NCBI RefSeq assembly: GCF_000368925.1
Contig: NZ_KB849756.1
Span: forward strand, 1,784,397-1,848,396
Direction of reading: 5' to 3'
DNA length: 64,000 bases
Source of the DNA: Acinetobacter bereziniae LMG 1003 = CIP 70.12
GTDB taxonomy: Bacteria > Pseudomonadota > Gammaproteobacteria > Pseudomonadales > Moraxellaceae
The position numbers and the translations under genes were made by a program. Below are positions 26,279 to 34,720 of the stretch, piece after piece (positions within the stretch are counted from its first letter, which is position 1; each line of letters opens with the position of its first letter). Under the pieces are notes generated by a model, which ran no database searches, was not told the DNA's origin, and was given only the letters and a program-made list of their open reading frames with translations.

Positions 26279-26325
26279 ACACAATATATTGTGACATTAA
26301 TAAAATTAAAAACAATATATTGTGT
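26279..26325 (-). promoter_or_regulatory. Tandem NrdR-like boxes upstream of the Nudix gene
   Basis: Two 16-bp palindromes, ACACAATATATTGTGA (26279-26294) and AAACAATATATTGTGT (26310-26325), each match the NrdR consensus ACACWATATATWGTGT at 15 of 16 positions. They are separated by 15 bp, so their centres are 31 bp apart, the known spacing of paired NrdR boxes. The pair ends 22 bp before the chosen Nudix ATG. NrdR represses ribonucleotide reductase genes when dATP is high; control of a Nudix gene is the inference here. Confidence 0.72.
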
Positions 26326-26377
26326 TTTAAAAATTAGCGAAACAAACTGAATAAAGCACTAACCAGTAAATTAAGTT

Positions 26378-26974
26378 TTAATCTAATTTTACCAATTCTT
26401 CGCGCTCTTTAACGCCCCACTTTGGTTCTGGTGCTTGATAGGCTTTAAACTGAGCCAAAATATCCTCAATTGATCCAGAATGAATCAATTGATCTGTAAA
26501 TCTTGCCTTAGAAAATCCTTTGTCTGTGGTCAACTGTATAAATTTCAACAAATCATCATAAAACCCTTCAACATTTAAAAATGCACATGGTTTTAAATGA
26601 ATGCCGAGTTGCGCCCAAGTCCATTGTTCAAAAATTTCCTCAATCGTCCCTGCACCACCCGGTAATGCAATAAAGCCATCAGACAATTCAGACATTTTTG
26701 TTTTACGTTCATGCATATTTTTCACAATATGAAGTTCAGTGAGCCCGGGATGTGCCAGCTCACGATCCACAAGACCTTGAGGAATCACACCAATTACCTG
26801 ACCACCTGCCGCCAATGCGCTGTCAGCGACGATCCCCATTAAGCCTGAACGTCCACCACCATAAACCAATGTTTGACCATGCTTGGCGATAGTTTCACCA
26901 GTCAGTTGTGCAACATCAGCAAAAATCTGATCTGTACCTAAAGATGAACCACAAAAAATAGCAATAGAATTCAT
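26378..26974 (-). CDS. LOG-family protein (TIGR00730, nucleotide 5'-monophosphate phosphoribohydrolase-like)
   Basis: A 198-residue Rossmann-fold protein of the LOG/YvdD family. The catalytic motif PGGAGTIEE lies at residues 105-113 and the early YGGGRSGLMG at 38-47. Family members split nucleoside 5'-monophosphates such as cytokinin ribosides or AMP into base and ribose 5-phosphate. It is upstream of the Nudix gene on the same strand, with a 93-bp gap holding the NrdR-like boxes. Confidence 0.92.
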   Translation of the reverse strand: MNSIAIFCGSSLGTDQIFADVAQLTGETIAKHGQTLVYGGGRSGLMGIVADSALAAGGQVIGVIPQGLVDRELAHPGLTELHIVKNMHERKTKMSELSDGFIALPGGAGTIEEIFEQWTWAQLGIHLKPCAFLNVEGFYDDLLKFIQLTTDKGFSKARFTDQLIHSGSIEDILAQFKAYQAPEPKWGVKEREELVKLD

Positions 26975-27132
26975 AAATTTAACCTAATTTTAATTTAGTC
27001 ATGCTAAAAATATAGACGAACAATAAAGATTTTTTTTACAAAAGAGCGTTGTAAGCAGTGTTTTTCCTAAAATCCTTGTCTAAAATACACACATCAAATT
27101 GACACCACACTGCGCAAGGGAGAAAAGACACA

Positions 27133-28146
27133 ATGCTTGAAGCCTTTTACGCCACTGAGCGCGGTAGCTTAGAAGATGCAACCATTAATGGTGGATTCGA
27201 CCTACATCCTGAATTGGTTTGGGTTGATCTTATTGCACCTTCACAAGAAGAACAAGAATGGGTTTTAGATGCCTATGAGCAAAACTTACCAACCCTCAAA
27301 TCTTTAGAAGACATTTCATCTTCTGCACGATTTTACCGTGATGATGATGGTATTCTACATATCAGTACGTATTTTTTAACAAAAAATAAAAATTACCAAG
27401 TTGAGGGTGATCCAGAAGACACCTCGAATATGCTGGCGAATGTACAAACCGTTGCTTTTATCTTGCATAAAGAGCGTTTATTTACTTTGCGCGGAGAGAA
27501 ACTGGTTGCCTTTCGCGCCTTCCGTGCACGTGCTCGACGTAATGATTATGAAATCGACTATAAAGATCCAACTTGGATTCTTCTCGGTTTACTCGAAGCG
27601 AAACTTGATGAGCTTGCGGATATCTTGGAAGATATCCACAGAGATTTAGAACTGTACTCTACTGAAGTCCTCAACGTACGTCATCGTGAGATGATTCTCG
27701 ACCTTGATGACATGATTACACGTCTTGCACAGAAAGAGGACATGCTTGGAAAGGCACAGCTCTGTTTAATTGATTTACGCCGTGTTCTCACCTTCTTATC
27801 GCGTCCTCGTGCATTGGGTAGTCATATTTATGATGCTGATATCCGAGAGTTAAGCGAAGACGTACGTTCTCTTGTTGAACATGATGCCTTCCTGTTTCAA
27901 AAAGTCCGCTTCTTACTCGACACGACTTCTGGATTCATTAACACAGAACAGAACGATACGATTCGTCGATTCTCGATTTTACCCAGCATGCTTGCACCAC
28001 CCATGTTGATCGCCAGCATCTATGGAATGAACACTGAAATTCTTCCTTTTGCGCATGGGCATTGGAGTTTCTACGTTGTTATTTCATTGTTGATCGCATT
28101 TTTTGTTGGTCCATTGGCTTACTTTAGATGGAAAAAATGGATCTAA
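27133..28146 (+). CDS. corA: Magnesium/cobalt transporter CorA
   Basis: A 337-residue CorA-type channel. The diagnostic YGMN motif at the end of the first membrane segment is at residues 297-300, followed by a second C-terminal membrane helix and a basic tail (RWKKW). The large acidic cytoplasmic domain occupies the N-terminal 270 residues. Function: passive Mg2+ uptake, gated by cytoplasmic Mg2+. It converges with the mla operon at a shared palindromic terminator. Confidence 0.93.
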   Translation: MLEAFYATERGSLEDATINGGFDLHPELVWVDLIAPSQEEQEWVLDAYEQNLPTLKSLEDISSSARFYRDDDGILHISTYFLTKNKNYQVEGDPEDTSNMLANVQTVAFILHKERLFTLRGEKLVAFRAFRARARRNDYEIDYKDPTWILLGLLEAKLDELADILEDIHRDLELYSTEVLNVRHREMILDLDDMITRLAQKEDMLGKAQLCLIDLRRVLTFLSRPRALGSHIYDADIRELSEDVRSLVEHDAFLFQKVRFLLDTTSGFINTEQNDTIRRFSILPSMLAPPMLIASIYGMNTEILPFAHGHWSFYVVISLLIAFFVGPLAYFRWKKWI

Positions 28147-28221
28147 AACTGGTGGGTTATATGACTTTTTCAGCATAAGCGATGAATATTTTAATCAGTA
28201 TTTTAGGACACAAAGTTCAAT

Positions 28222-28257
28222 TCAATAAAAAAGCACCTGATGGTGCTTTTTTATTGA
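28222..28257. terminator. Bidirectional terminator between corA and mlaB
   Basis: A perfect palindrome whose GC core is GCACC/GGTGC with a TGAT loop, with A6 and T6 tracts on either side, extended by TCAAT/ATTGA. It serves corA on the plus strand and mlaB on the minus strand. Confidence 0.92.
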
Positions 28258-28265
28258 GAAGTGAT

Positions 28266-28553
28266 TTAAATCAATTTCAAATCATCTTGCAAATGACAAG
28301 CCTGAATGATTTTCATCATTTTTTCTGGCACTGCTTTAAATTGTAACCCTTGTAAATCAGGGGTTTGACGCAGCCATTGTACAAAGACAGACAGTGCAAG
28401 CGTACTACCATGTTCAAGCTGAGACAGATTTACCGTCAATGGAAAGTTTTTCTCACTTTGAATAACTTTCAAGCCATTTAAATAATAACTTTCCGCATTT
28501 TCATAAGCAACTTTACCACTGACATATAATTCCTGATTCTTAAATTCAATCAC
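28266..28553 (-). CDS. mlaB: STAS-domain subunit MlaB of the phospholipid transporter
   Basis: A 95-residue single-domain STAS protein, the expected size for MlaB. MlaB binds the ATPase MlaF and is needed for assembly and activity of the MlaFEDB complex. Sequence similarity is low, as is normal for the family; the call leans on its position as the last gene of mlaFEDCB. It is 34 bp after mlaC and ends at the shared terminator. Confidence 0.88.
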   Translation of the reverse strand: MIEFKNQELYVSGKVAYENAESYYLNGLKVIQSEKNFPLTVNLSQLEHGSTLALSVFVQWLRQTPDLQGLQFKAVPEKMMKIIQACHLQDDLKLI

Positions 28554-28587
28554 TTGCTTACACCTATCTTAGCTCAATGAGATACGC

Positions 28588-29211
28588 TTATTTTTTTACA
28601 GCAGCATCTGCATCTGGTTTAAATGTCGCAATGGCTTTATCGATATTACCGCCATTACGTTGCACATTTGCCGCAAATTGATTACGGAATTGCAAACCTA
28701 GATCAATACCAGACACATTTAAATTACGCACTTTCCATTGGCTACCTGCATCAGATAATTGGAAAGAAACTGGAATTTTTTCACCGTTGTTATTGAAATC
28801 AATCGTCACAACAGGGAATTTGCTATTGGTCGCTTTATAAGGACGCATTGTATAGGTCTGGTTTGAATACTTCGCAAAAGCACTACCATAGTTTTCAATC
28901 AAGGTATTACGGAAGTTTTGTTCAAATTGAGCACGTTGCGCTGGCGTACTGTTATTGGCATAAGTCCCCATCACGATACGTGTAAAAGCTTGACCATCTA
29001 CAAACGGATCAAGATTCTGACGGACAATCGCTTTCACCGCAGCTGGATTATTTTGTAATTTACCATGCTCTGCTTTTAGGCGTGAAATCAAACCATCAGC
29101 AACACGTTTAACAAAGGCAGGCGGTGCTTCCGCTGGCGCAGCTTGAACAGCTGTAGCGACCATCGTAGCCAAAACACTTGCAGTCAAAGTTTGTTTTAAT
29201 AACATATTCAT
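28588..29211 (-). CDS. mlaC: Periplasmic phospholipid-binding protein MlaC
   Basis: A 207-residue exported protein with a Sec signal peptide (hydrophobic residues about 8-22, cleavage after VQA near residue 24). The mature part matches the MlaC/Ttg2D fold with the NFRNTLIENYGSAFAKYS segment. MlaC shuttles phospholipids across the periplasm between the outer-membrane MlaA and the inner-membrane MlaFEDB complex. The C-terminus is alanine/lysine-rich. Gene order supports the call. Confidence 0.93.
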   Translation of the reverse strand: MNMLLKQTLTASVLATMVATAVQAAPAEAPPAFVKRVADGLISRLKAEHGKLQNNPAAVKAIVRQNLDPFVDGQAFTRIVMGTYANNSTPAQRAQFEQNFRNTLIENYGSAFAKYSNQTYTMRPYKATNSKFPVVTIDFNNNGEKIPVSFQLSDAGSQWKVRNLNVSGIDLGLQFRNQFAANVQRNGGNIDKAIATFKPDADAAVKK

Positions 29212-29231
29212 TTCAATAACTCCTCTAATGC

Positions 29232-29909
29232 TTATTCAACGAATGAAGTTTGAGCATCAGTTGTTTCAGTGGATGCAGATGTGTCTTTAGCATCTGATGC
29301 GCCAGTCGATGTCTTTCCAGCACCACCCGTAATAAATTTGGTAATCAAATCTTCTAGATCCATCGTACCTTGTGTATTGGCAATACTTTCACCGCGTTTA
29401 ATATAGTTAATGCCGCCACCAGAAACGATTTTCAAATATTTTTCGCCTAAAAGACCATTGGTTGCGACCATTATGTAAGCATCTTCATCAATATTTGTGA
29501 TGGATTTCATGTTACTTAAAAGTTGTGTTTCCATTTCTTTTTGTTTCTCAGGCGTAGCTGCCTGATAATCTGCACTGTAATGCAAATCACCTAAAGCATT
29601 TTCTTTGACTTTTTTCAGCTGCTCAGCATTAAACGTCGTCAATGAACCATCTAAATCAAATTTAACTGTCGCTTGACGGGTCACTGGATCAAGTGTAATT
29701 GCATCAACTTGACCAATTTTAACACCACTCATTGTAACTTTTGCACGTGGTTTTAAACCATTCACATTGTCAAATGTTGCAGTCATTTCATAACTGTCTT
29801 TTAAGTTTGTGCCGACCAAGCCACTCACTTTCATTGCTAAAAAGAATAGAGCGATACCAAAGATGATGACAAAAACACCTACGGTCAACTCACTAGTACG
29901 TGATTTCAT
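29232..29909 (-). CDS. mlaD: MCE-domain protein MlaD
   Basis: A 225-residue protein with one N-terminal membrane helix (about residues 9-29) and an MCE domain (TFDNVNGLKPRAKVTMSGVKIGQV, about 44-67). MlaD hexamerises to form the lipid channel on the periplasmic face. An insertion of about 40 residues, charged and Lys/Glu-rich (about 95-135), interrupts the MCE region, and the C-terminus is Ser/Thr/Asp-rich. It shares one base with mlaE, so the two are coupled. Confidence 0.94.
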   Translation of the reverse strand: MKSRTSELTVGVFVIIFGIALFFLAMKVSGLVGTNLKDSYEMTATFDNVNGLKPRAKVTMSGVKIGQVDAITLDPVTRQATVKFDLDGSLTTFNAEQLKKVKENALGDLHYSADYQAATPEKQKEMETQLLSNMKSITNIDEDAYIMVATNGLLGEKYLKIVSGGGINYIKRGESIANTQGTMDLEDLITKFITGGAGKTSTGASDAKDTSASTETTDAQTSFVE

Positions 29910-30688
29910 TAAACACCTCCGAACATGACCGCAGTCAACACGAAATCAAAACCTAAAACACATAGTGATGAATACACAACAGTACGTGTTGTAGATGTTG
30001 CGATTCCCTCAGATGTTGGTTCACAGGCATAGCCTTGATACACCGCAATCCAAGTACAAATTAAAGCAAAGACTAAACTTTTGATGATGGTGCCGTTAAA
30101 GACATCTTTCATAAACTGGGTGCTGCTTAAAATGCCACTCCAATACGAACCTTCGTCTGCACCTAGAAAATCCACACCAACCATTTTCCCGCCCATAATG
30201 CCGATTGCGGCGAAAATGACAGAAAGCATTGGTAAACTCACAATACCTGCCCATAAACGTGGTGAAATTACACGTTTCAAAGGATCAACACCGATCATTT
30301 CCATACTGGATAATTGTTCTGTAGCTTTCATCAAGCCTATTTCAGCAGTCAAAGCAGAACCTGCACGACCTGCAAAAAGTAAGGCAGCGACCACGGGTGC
30401 AAGCTCACGCAACAACGTCAAAGCTACAGCAGCGCCTAACATCGCCTCACTACCAAAAGTCACCAAAATGTTATACATCTGTAGACCTAGAACTGCACCG
30501 ATAAATAAACCAGATACAGCAATAATCAACAAAGATAAAACACCGACACGATACATTTGATAAATGAACAGCTTTACGCCCAGTATTGTGGGAAGCGAAA
30601 ATAAGATTCGCAACAACATCAGCATTGCTACACCAATGCCTTGAACACGTTCTAGAACGCGTCTACCTAATAAGGCAATAGCATTCAT
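29909..30688 (-). CDS. mlaE: Phospholipid transporter permease MlaE
   Basis: A 259-residue inner-membrane permease with five or six hydrophobic segments. The conserved LLFAGRAGSALTAEIGLMKATEQLSSMEMIGVDP region (split here: RAGSALTAEIGLM, then EQLSSMEMIGVDP, about residues 108-135) is the MlaE/YrbE signature. It forms the membrane dimer of the retrograde lipid transporter. It overlaps mlaF by 4 bp and mlaD by 1 bp. Confidence 0.95.
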   Translation of the reverse strand: MNAIALLGRRVLERVQGIGVAMLMLLRILFSLPTILGVKLFIYQMYRVGVLSLLIIAVSGLFIGAVLGLQMYNILVTFGSEAMLGAAVALTLLRELAPVVAALLFAGRAGSALTAEIGLMKATEQLSSMEMIGVDPLKRVISPRLWAGIVSLPMLSVIFAAIGIMGGKMVGVDFLGADEGSYWSGILSSTQFMKDVFNGTIIKSLVFALICTWIAVYQGYACEPTSEGIATSTTRTVVYSSLCVLGFDFVLTAVMFGGV

Positions 30689-31503
30689 GAACTCACCTCA
30701 TTGCTTAAATAAGCTTGATGGCTAAATTGATAATCCACAGGTCCTTCAACAGATCCTGTTAAAAATTGCTGCACAAATGGAGAAGCATGTTGTTTTAATT
30801 GCTCAGGCGTGCCTTCACCTTGTACTTTGCCTTCTGCCACCACATAAATATAGTCAGCGATAGACAATGTTTCATCCACATCATGTGAAACAATAATCGT
30901 GGTGAGATCTAGTGCTTCTCGTAATGAACGAATTAAACGCGTTAAAACGCCCATCACAATCGGATCTTGTCCGGCAAAAGGTTCATCATACATGATCAAA
31001 TCTGGATCAAGCGCAATGGCGCGTGCCAGAGCAACACGTCGATTCATCCCACCTGAAAGCTCAGCAGGCATAAGTTTTTCAGCACCACGCAAACCGACTG
31101 ACTCTAGTTTAAGCGCGACTAATTCTGCAATTAAATTTTCGGGTAAATGTGTATGTGCGCGAATTGGAAATGCGACATTTTCATAGACCGTCATATCTGT
31201 AAATAATGCACCACTTTGGAAAAGCATCCCCATACGTGCGCGAGCAGAAAAAAGCTCACTACGTGACATTGACGCAATGTTTTTTCCATCAAGTAATACT
31301 TGCCCCTCATCAGGGCTTAGCTGACCACCAATCAAACGCAATAAGGTCGTCTTACCCGTACCTGATGGACCCATGATTGCAGTAATTTGCCCACGACGAA
31401 TTTTTAAATCCACGTTGTCGTAAATTACACGCTCACCACGGTTAAAACTTAAATTTTTGACTTCAATTAAAGCTTCAGCTTCGGAATGGCTTTGCTTATT
31501 CAT
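30685..31503 (-). CDS. mlaF: Phospholipid transporter ATP-binding protein MlaF
   Basis: A 272-residue ABC ATPase. Walker A is GPSGTGKTT (about residues 46-54), the signature is LSGGMNRRVALARA, and Walker B runs DLIMYDEPFAGQDP; the D-loop and switch histidine (VSHD) follow. It powers lipid extraction by MlaFEDB to keep the outer membrane asymmetric. It is the first gene of the operon. A TATAGT at about 31545-31550 could be a -10 but no good -35 was found. Confidence 0.95.
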   Translation of the reverse strand: MNKQSHSEAEALIEVKNLSFNRGERVIYDNVDLKIRRGQITAIMGPSGTGKTTLLRLIGGQLSPDEGQVLLDGKNIASMSRSELFSARARMGMLFQSGALFTDMTVYENVAFPIRAHTHLPENLIAELVALKLESVGLRGAEKLMPAELSGGMNRRVALARAIALDPDLIMYDEPFAGQDPIVMGVLTRLIRSLREALDLTTIIVSHDVDETLSIADYIYVVAEGKVQGEGTPEQLKQHASPFVQQFLTGSVEGPVDYQFSHQAYLSNEVSS

Positions 31504-31881
31504 AGCTGAACATTTTCCTGCATTTACCAGCTCAGATACTATACTCTGAAATATCTGTATTTTTTGTAATTAAAAGATAAAACTACGGCTTTAAACTCAT
31601 ATGTATTGTTTAAATAATATCATTTAAATCAAATGCATTGTTTTTTTACTTCTAAATTGCAGTGTTTTAATTGTACAACGCCAGCTTATTTGAAAATGAA
31701 GCTATAAAAGAAATAACCTACATTGGAAATCAATAAAGCTGAAAACATGTATAACATAATTGCCTCAAAAAAACTCATCGCCTTCATTTCAGACTCAATA
31801 TCTCACAGAATAGAACAACCTAACTGTTTCATTAAATAAATTGAACTGCATCACATTTTATTTTACCAAATACTTTTCAAC
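31504..31881. other. Intergenic region upstream of mlaF
   Basis: About 380 bp, very A+T-rich, between mlaF and the helicase terminator. It should hold the mla promoter (possible -10 TATAGT on the minus strand near 31545) and contains a 33-codon minus-strand frame at 31686-31787, listed separately. No other gene or strong motif was seen. Confidence 0.5.
31686..31787 (-). CDS. Possible 33-residue membrane peptide
   Basis: A short ATG frame of 33 codons, too short for usual gene calling. The peptide begins MKAMSFFEAIMLYMF and is strongly hydrophobic with aromatic residues throughout, ending YSFIFK, which is what a single-pass small membrane protein looks like. A weak TGAGTC lies upstream of the first ATG; an alternative start is Met4. 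Nothing proves expression, and A+T-rich DNA gives such frames by chance, so confidence is low. Confidence 0.35.
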   Translation of the reverse strand: MKAMSFFEAIMLYMFSALLISNVGYFFYSFIFK

Positions 31882-31923
31882 TTGCAATAAAAAACCAGCC
31901 GAATGGCTGGTTTTTTATTGCAA
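31882..31923. terminator. Rho-independent terminator after the DEAD-box helicase gene
   Basis: A 19-bp perfect stem (31882-31900 and 31905-31923) with a GAAT loop. The GC core CCAGCC/GGCTGG is flanked by A6 and T6 tracts. It lies 8 bp after the helicase stop codon on the minus strand and could also act on plus-strand transcripts. Confidence 0.92.
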
Positions 31924-31931
31924 AGGCTTAA

Positions 31932-33800
31932 TTAGTCATTGAATTTACGACGTGGACGGTCTGAGTTAAATTCACGCTTTGGACGATCTTCACCGCCAAA
32001 AGAACGTTTAGGACGGTCTGAATTAAACTCACGTTTTGGACGATCTTCACCACCAAAAGAACGTTTAGGACGGTCTTCAAAACCACCTTCACGGCGTGGA
32101 CGATCTGAGTTAAATTCACGACGTGGACGATCTTCACCAAAAGAACGTTTAGGACGGTCACCGAAGCTACCTTCACGACGTGGTTTATAATCTACACTGT
32201 TGCCACGGTTGTCATCATTGAAACGCGGTTTATCATTAAAACCACCTTCACGACGTGGACGATCTCCGAAGCCACCTTCACGGCGTGGACGATCTGAATT
32301 AAATTCGCGACGTGGACGATCTTCACCACCGAAAGAACGCTTAGGACGGTCTTCAAAACTACCTTCACGACGTGGGCGATCCGAATTAAATTCGCGACGT
32401 GGACGGTCTTCACCACCGAAAGAACGCTTAGGACGATCTTCGCCATAAGATGGACGATCACCACGAGGTTTGTCATCGAAGCTACGACGTGGACGATCAT
32501 CACCGCCTTCACGACGTTTGAAGTTTGATTCACCTTCAAAACGACGTCCGCCACCGAAACCACCACGACCGCCATCACGACGACCACCGCCGTTACGACC
32601 ACGACCACCATCACGACCACCACGTGCAGGAGGTGGAGATGGCTCTAAACCTTCGATTTCAGAAACACTTAAACGCGCTTCCAAATAATCTTCTAAAGCA
32701 CGAATTTTTCCGCGCTCACGGTAAGTCGCTAAAGTGATTGCTTTACCTGTACGACCTGCACGACCTGTACGACCGATACGGTGTACATAATCTTCGTTCT
32801 TCATTGGAAGACCAAAGTTAATTACGTGTGAGATTGTTGGTACGTCAAGACCACGTGCTGCTACATCTGTAGCAACAAGGATTTTTGCACGACCTTCACG
32901 GATACTACGTAAACGACGATTACGTACAGTTTGTGGCATAGCACCATGAAGCGCAACAACAGAAAGACCCGCTTCTGCAAGCTCTTCAGCCAACATATCT
33001 GTATCTTCTTGAGTTGATGCGAATACAACTGCTTGATCGACGTCTTCTTCATTTAACCAATGGGTAAGCAATTTTTTCTTATGCTCAAAACCATCAGTCC
33101 AATGTAAGGTTTGGGTAATGTCGGTATTGGTAGAATGACCTGTTTCAATTGCAATACGTTCTGGATCATTCATCATGCGTTCAGCAAGGTTAATGATACG
33201 TGGTGCAAATGTTGCAGAGAACATTAATGTTTGTTTACGATTTAAAGCCAAATCACTAATTGCTTCTAGGTCTTCAGAGAAACCTAAATCAAGCATACGG
33301 TCAGCTTCATCTACAATCAAAGCATCAACTGAATCAAGTTTGATTTGACGACGGTTCACAAGGTCAAGTAAACGACCTGGAGTTGCAACAACAACTTGTG
33401 CACCTTTTAATTGTTGGATTTGCTTACCAAAAGGCATACCACCCATAATCGCAGCAACACGTACACCTTTCATGTGACGTACAAATGCAATCGCATCTTG
33501 ACATACTTGTTGTGCAAGTTCGCGAGTAGGTGAAATCACCAAAATATTCGGTTGAGTGACTGCTTTCATACGTTCTTTAAATGGTACAAATGTATCTTGA
33601 CCAGCTAAAGCATTTAACGTTGGGAGTAAGAATGCAGCAGTTTTACCAGAACCAGTTTGGCTTGATACTAAAAGGTCTTTGCCTTCTAAAGCCGCTGGGA
33701 TAGATAATTCTTGAACAGGAGTCGGTGTAGTAAAACCAAGACTCTCGAGTGCTTTCTGTAGCGACTCGTCTAATGAAAATTCAGCAAAAGTTTTGCTCAT
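31932..33800 (-). CDS. DEAD-box RNA helicase with a repetitive Arg/Asp-rich tail
   Basis: A 622-residue ATP-dependent RNA helicase from the ATG at 33800 (AGGGTG 9 bases upstream; a GTG 4 codons earlier is less likely). Core motifs are SSQTGSGKTAAF (I), PTRELAQQ (Ia), VDEADRMLD (II, DEAD), SATF (III) and HRIGRTGRAG (VI), within residues 1-375. Residues about 395-622 are a low-complexity RNA-binding tail: GGR/RGG-type first, then tandem DRPRR/DRPKRSFGGE repeats. The type fits RhlE/DeaD-like helicases of ribosome assembly or cold adaptation. A long leader precedes it. Confidence 0.93.
   Translation of the reverse strand: MSKTFAEFSLDESLQKALESLGFTTPTPVQELSIPAALEGKDLLVSSQTGSGKTAAFLLPTLNALAGQDTFVPFKERMKAVTQPNILVISPTRELAQQVCQDAIAFVRHMKGVRVAAIMGGMPFGKQIQQLKGAQVVVATPGRLLDLVNRRQIKLDSVDALIVDEADRMLDLGFSEDLEAISDLALNRKQTLMFSATFAPRIINLAERMMNDPERIAIETGHSTNTDITQTLHWTDGFEHKKKLLTHWLNEEDVDQAVVFASTQEDTDMLAEELAEAGLSVVALHGAMPQTVRNRRLRSIREGRAKILVATDVAARGLDVPTISHVINFGLPMKNEDYVHRIGRTGRAGRTGKAITLATYRERGKIRALEDYLEARLSVSEIEGLEPSPPPARGGRDGGRGRNGGGRRDGGRGGFGGGRRFEGESNFKRREGGDDRPRRSFDDKPRGDRPSYGEDRPKRSFGGEDRPRREFNSDRPRREGSFEDRPKRSFGGEDRPRREFNSDRPRREGGFGDRPRREGGFNDKPRFNDDNRGNSVDYKPRREGSFGDRPKRSFGEDRPRREFNSDRPRREGGFEDRPKRSFGGEDRPKREFNSDRPKRSFGGEDRPKREFNSDRPRRKFND
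31935..32520 (-). repeat. In-frame tandem repeats encoding the helicase tail
   Basis: The last 190 or so codons are built from imperfect repeats of about 57-87 bp, each a multiple of three. They encode variations on EDRPKRSFGGEDRPRREFN and SDRPRREGGF. Copies nearest the 3' end (31950-32090) are most alike at the nucleotide level, suggesting recent duplication. Copy number could change by slippage or recombination without breaking the frame. The same repeat makes long spurious open frames on both strands. Confidence 0.88.
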
Positions 33801-34101
33801 AGAGATATTCACCCTAATGTGGGTGCTCCATTAATATATGGTCTGATGGACATCGGCAAAAAGCGGCACAGCAATAATCGCTGAAAATATAGAATCAGCG
33901 GCGATCCGAGAACGACGATGCGTATAACGCACATTTGATAACAGCCGCAACCTGAAGGAATCGCTTAAGCGATTGGGTGGGGCGCGAAATATTGTCCTCT
34001 CTTTGGACCGGACGCGCATACACAATATAGAAGAGAATGTTCAGGTAATGAACGAAATTTAGTGCGTGCGCGGAGTATAGCAGAATTTATAATAATGTCA
34101 C
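33801..34101 (-). promoter_or_regulatory. Promoter and long leader of the DEAD-box helicase gene
   Basis: On the minus strand GTGACA (34096-34101) and TATACT (34074-34079) are separated by 16 bp, giving a likely start near 34067 and a leader of about 265 nt. The leader is richer in G+C than its surroundings and can pair at several places, for example AATCGCTTAAGCGATT (about 33959-33974) and GTGCGTTATACGCAT. Long leaders are known for cold-shock and autoregulated RNA helicase mRNAs. A 64-codon frame inside it is not considered a gene. Confidence 0.55.
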
Positions 34102-34146
34102 GAAGTTTTATTGTTTTTTCCTGTATCATTCACTTACTGTGGCTCT

Positions 34147-34470
34147 TTATATAATTAAATAAAAAATATCACCTAAATTGTCGTGGCTATCCTCAATCAG
34201 ACTTTTAACACTAGCAACCAAACTATCAACAGTGAACTCATGAATGATTATGGTATTTGCTTGCCAATAAAATGCACCAAAAGAATTCTCACCTGTTTGA
34301 CTGTATCTTTGAATTAAATATTGGATATTTGCAATCGTTGTTGCACTCCCCCAATAACTTTTACCTTCTGTTTTAATCCAAAAATCTATGTTTTGCTGAG
34401 TAATATCATTGTTGGGAATTTGATGATGTGTTTCTATACTGAATTTTTCATTTTGATAAATTGTTTTCAT
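34147..34470 (-). CDS. Small hypothetical protein
   Basis: A 107-residue protein, soluble in appearance (no signal peptide or membrane helix), beginning MKTIYQNEKFSIETHHQIP. It is rich in Ile, Asn and Tyr, with an acidic stretch near the C-terminus (IEDSHDNLGD). No family was recognised. It stands alone between the helicase promoter and the suhB terminator, and its A+T-rich codon use is somewhat stronger than its neighbours, so recent acquisition is possible. Confidence 0.6.
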   Translation of the reverse strand: MKTIYQNEKFSIETHHQIPNNDITQQNIDFWIKTEGKSYWGSATTIANIQYLIQRYSQTGENSFGAFYWQANTIIIHEFTVDSLVASVKSLIEDSHDNLGDIFYLII

Positions 34471-34661
34471 AAGGTTTAGATTGTCTCAACACCTGTTATG
34501 AGTAATATATTTTTCTTTGTTCTCTCAATAAAAGCTTTAAACCCAATATTTCTTATTCAATTACAACATATAATATCTCTATCAATATCCATGCAGAAAC
34601 AAATAAAAAAACAAGGAAAAGCAGTGTTTTTTGCTTTAACTTGTGTTTTAAAAATAACATA

Positions 34662-34691
34662 AAAAAGCCTTCATTCACATGAAGGCTTTTT
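34662..34691 (-). terminator. Rho-independent terminator after suhB
   Basis: A 12-bp perfect stem AAAAAGCCTTCA/TGAAGGCTTTTT with a 6-base loop, 30 bp beyond the suhB stop codon on the minus strand. Confidence 0.9.
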
Positions 34692-34720
34692 AAAACTCAA
34701 TCTACACAAATAATTAAAAA

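Noticed and set aside
31935..32520. CRISPR-like regular repeats
   Set aside because: The units are imperfect, have no unique spacers and encode the helicase tail in frame.
31928..32623. Several long open frames on both strands over the helicase tail
   Set aside because: They are by-products of the low-complexity in-frame repeats; only the helicase frame has a conserved core and start.
33831..34025. 64-codon frame upstream of the DEAD-box gene
   Set aside because: Peptide is basic with no protein-like pattern and lies in the likely structured leader; not supported as a gene.
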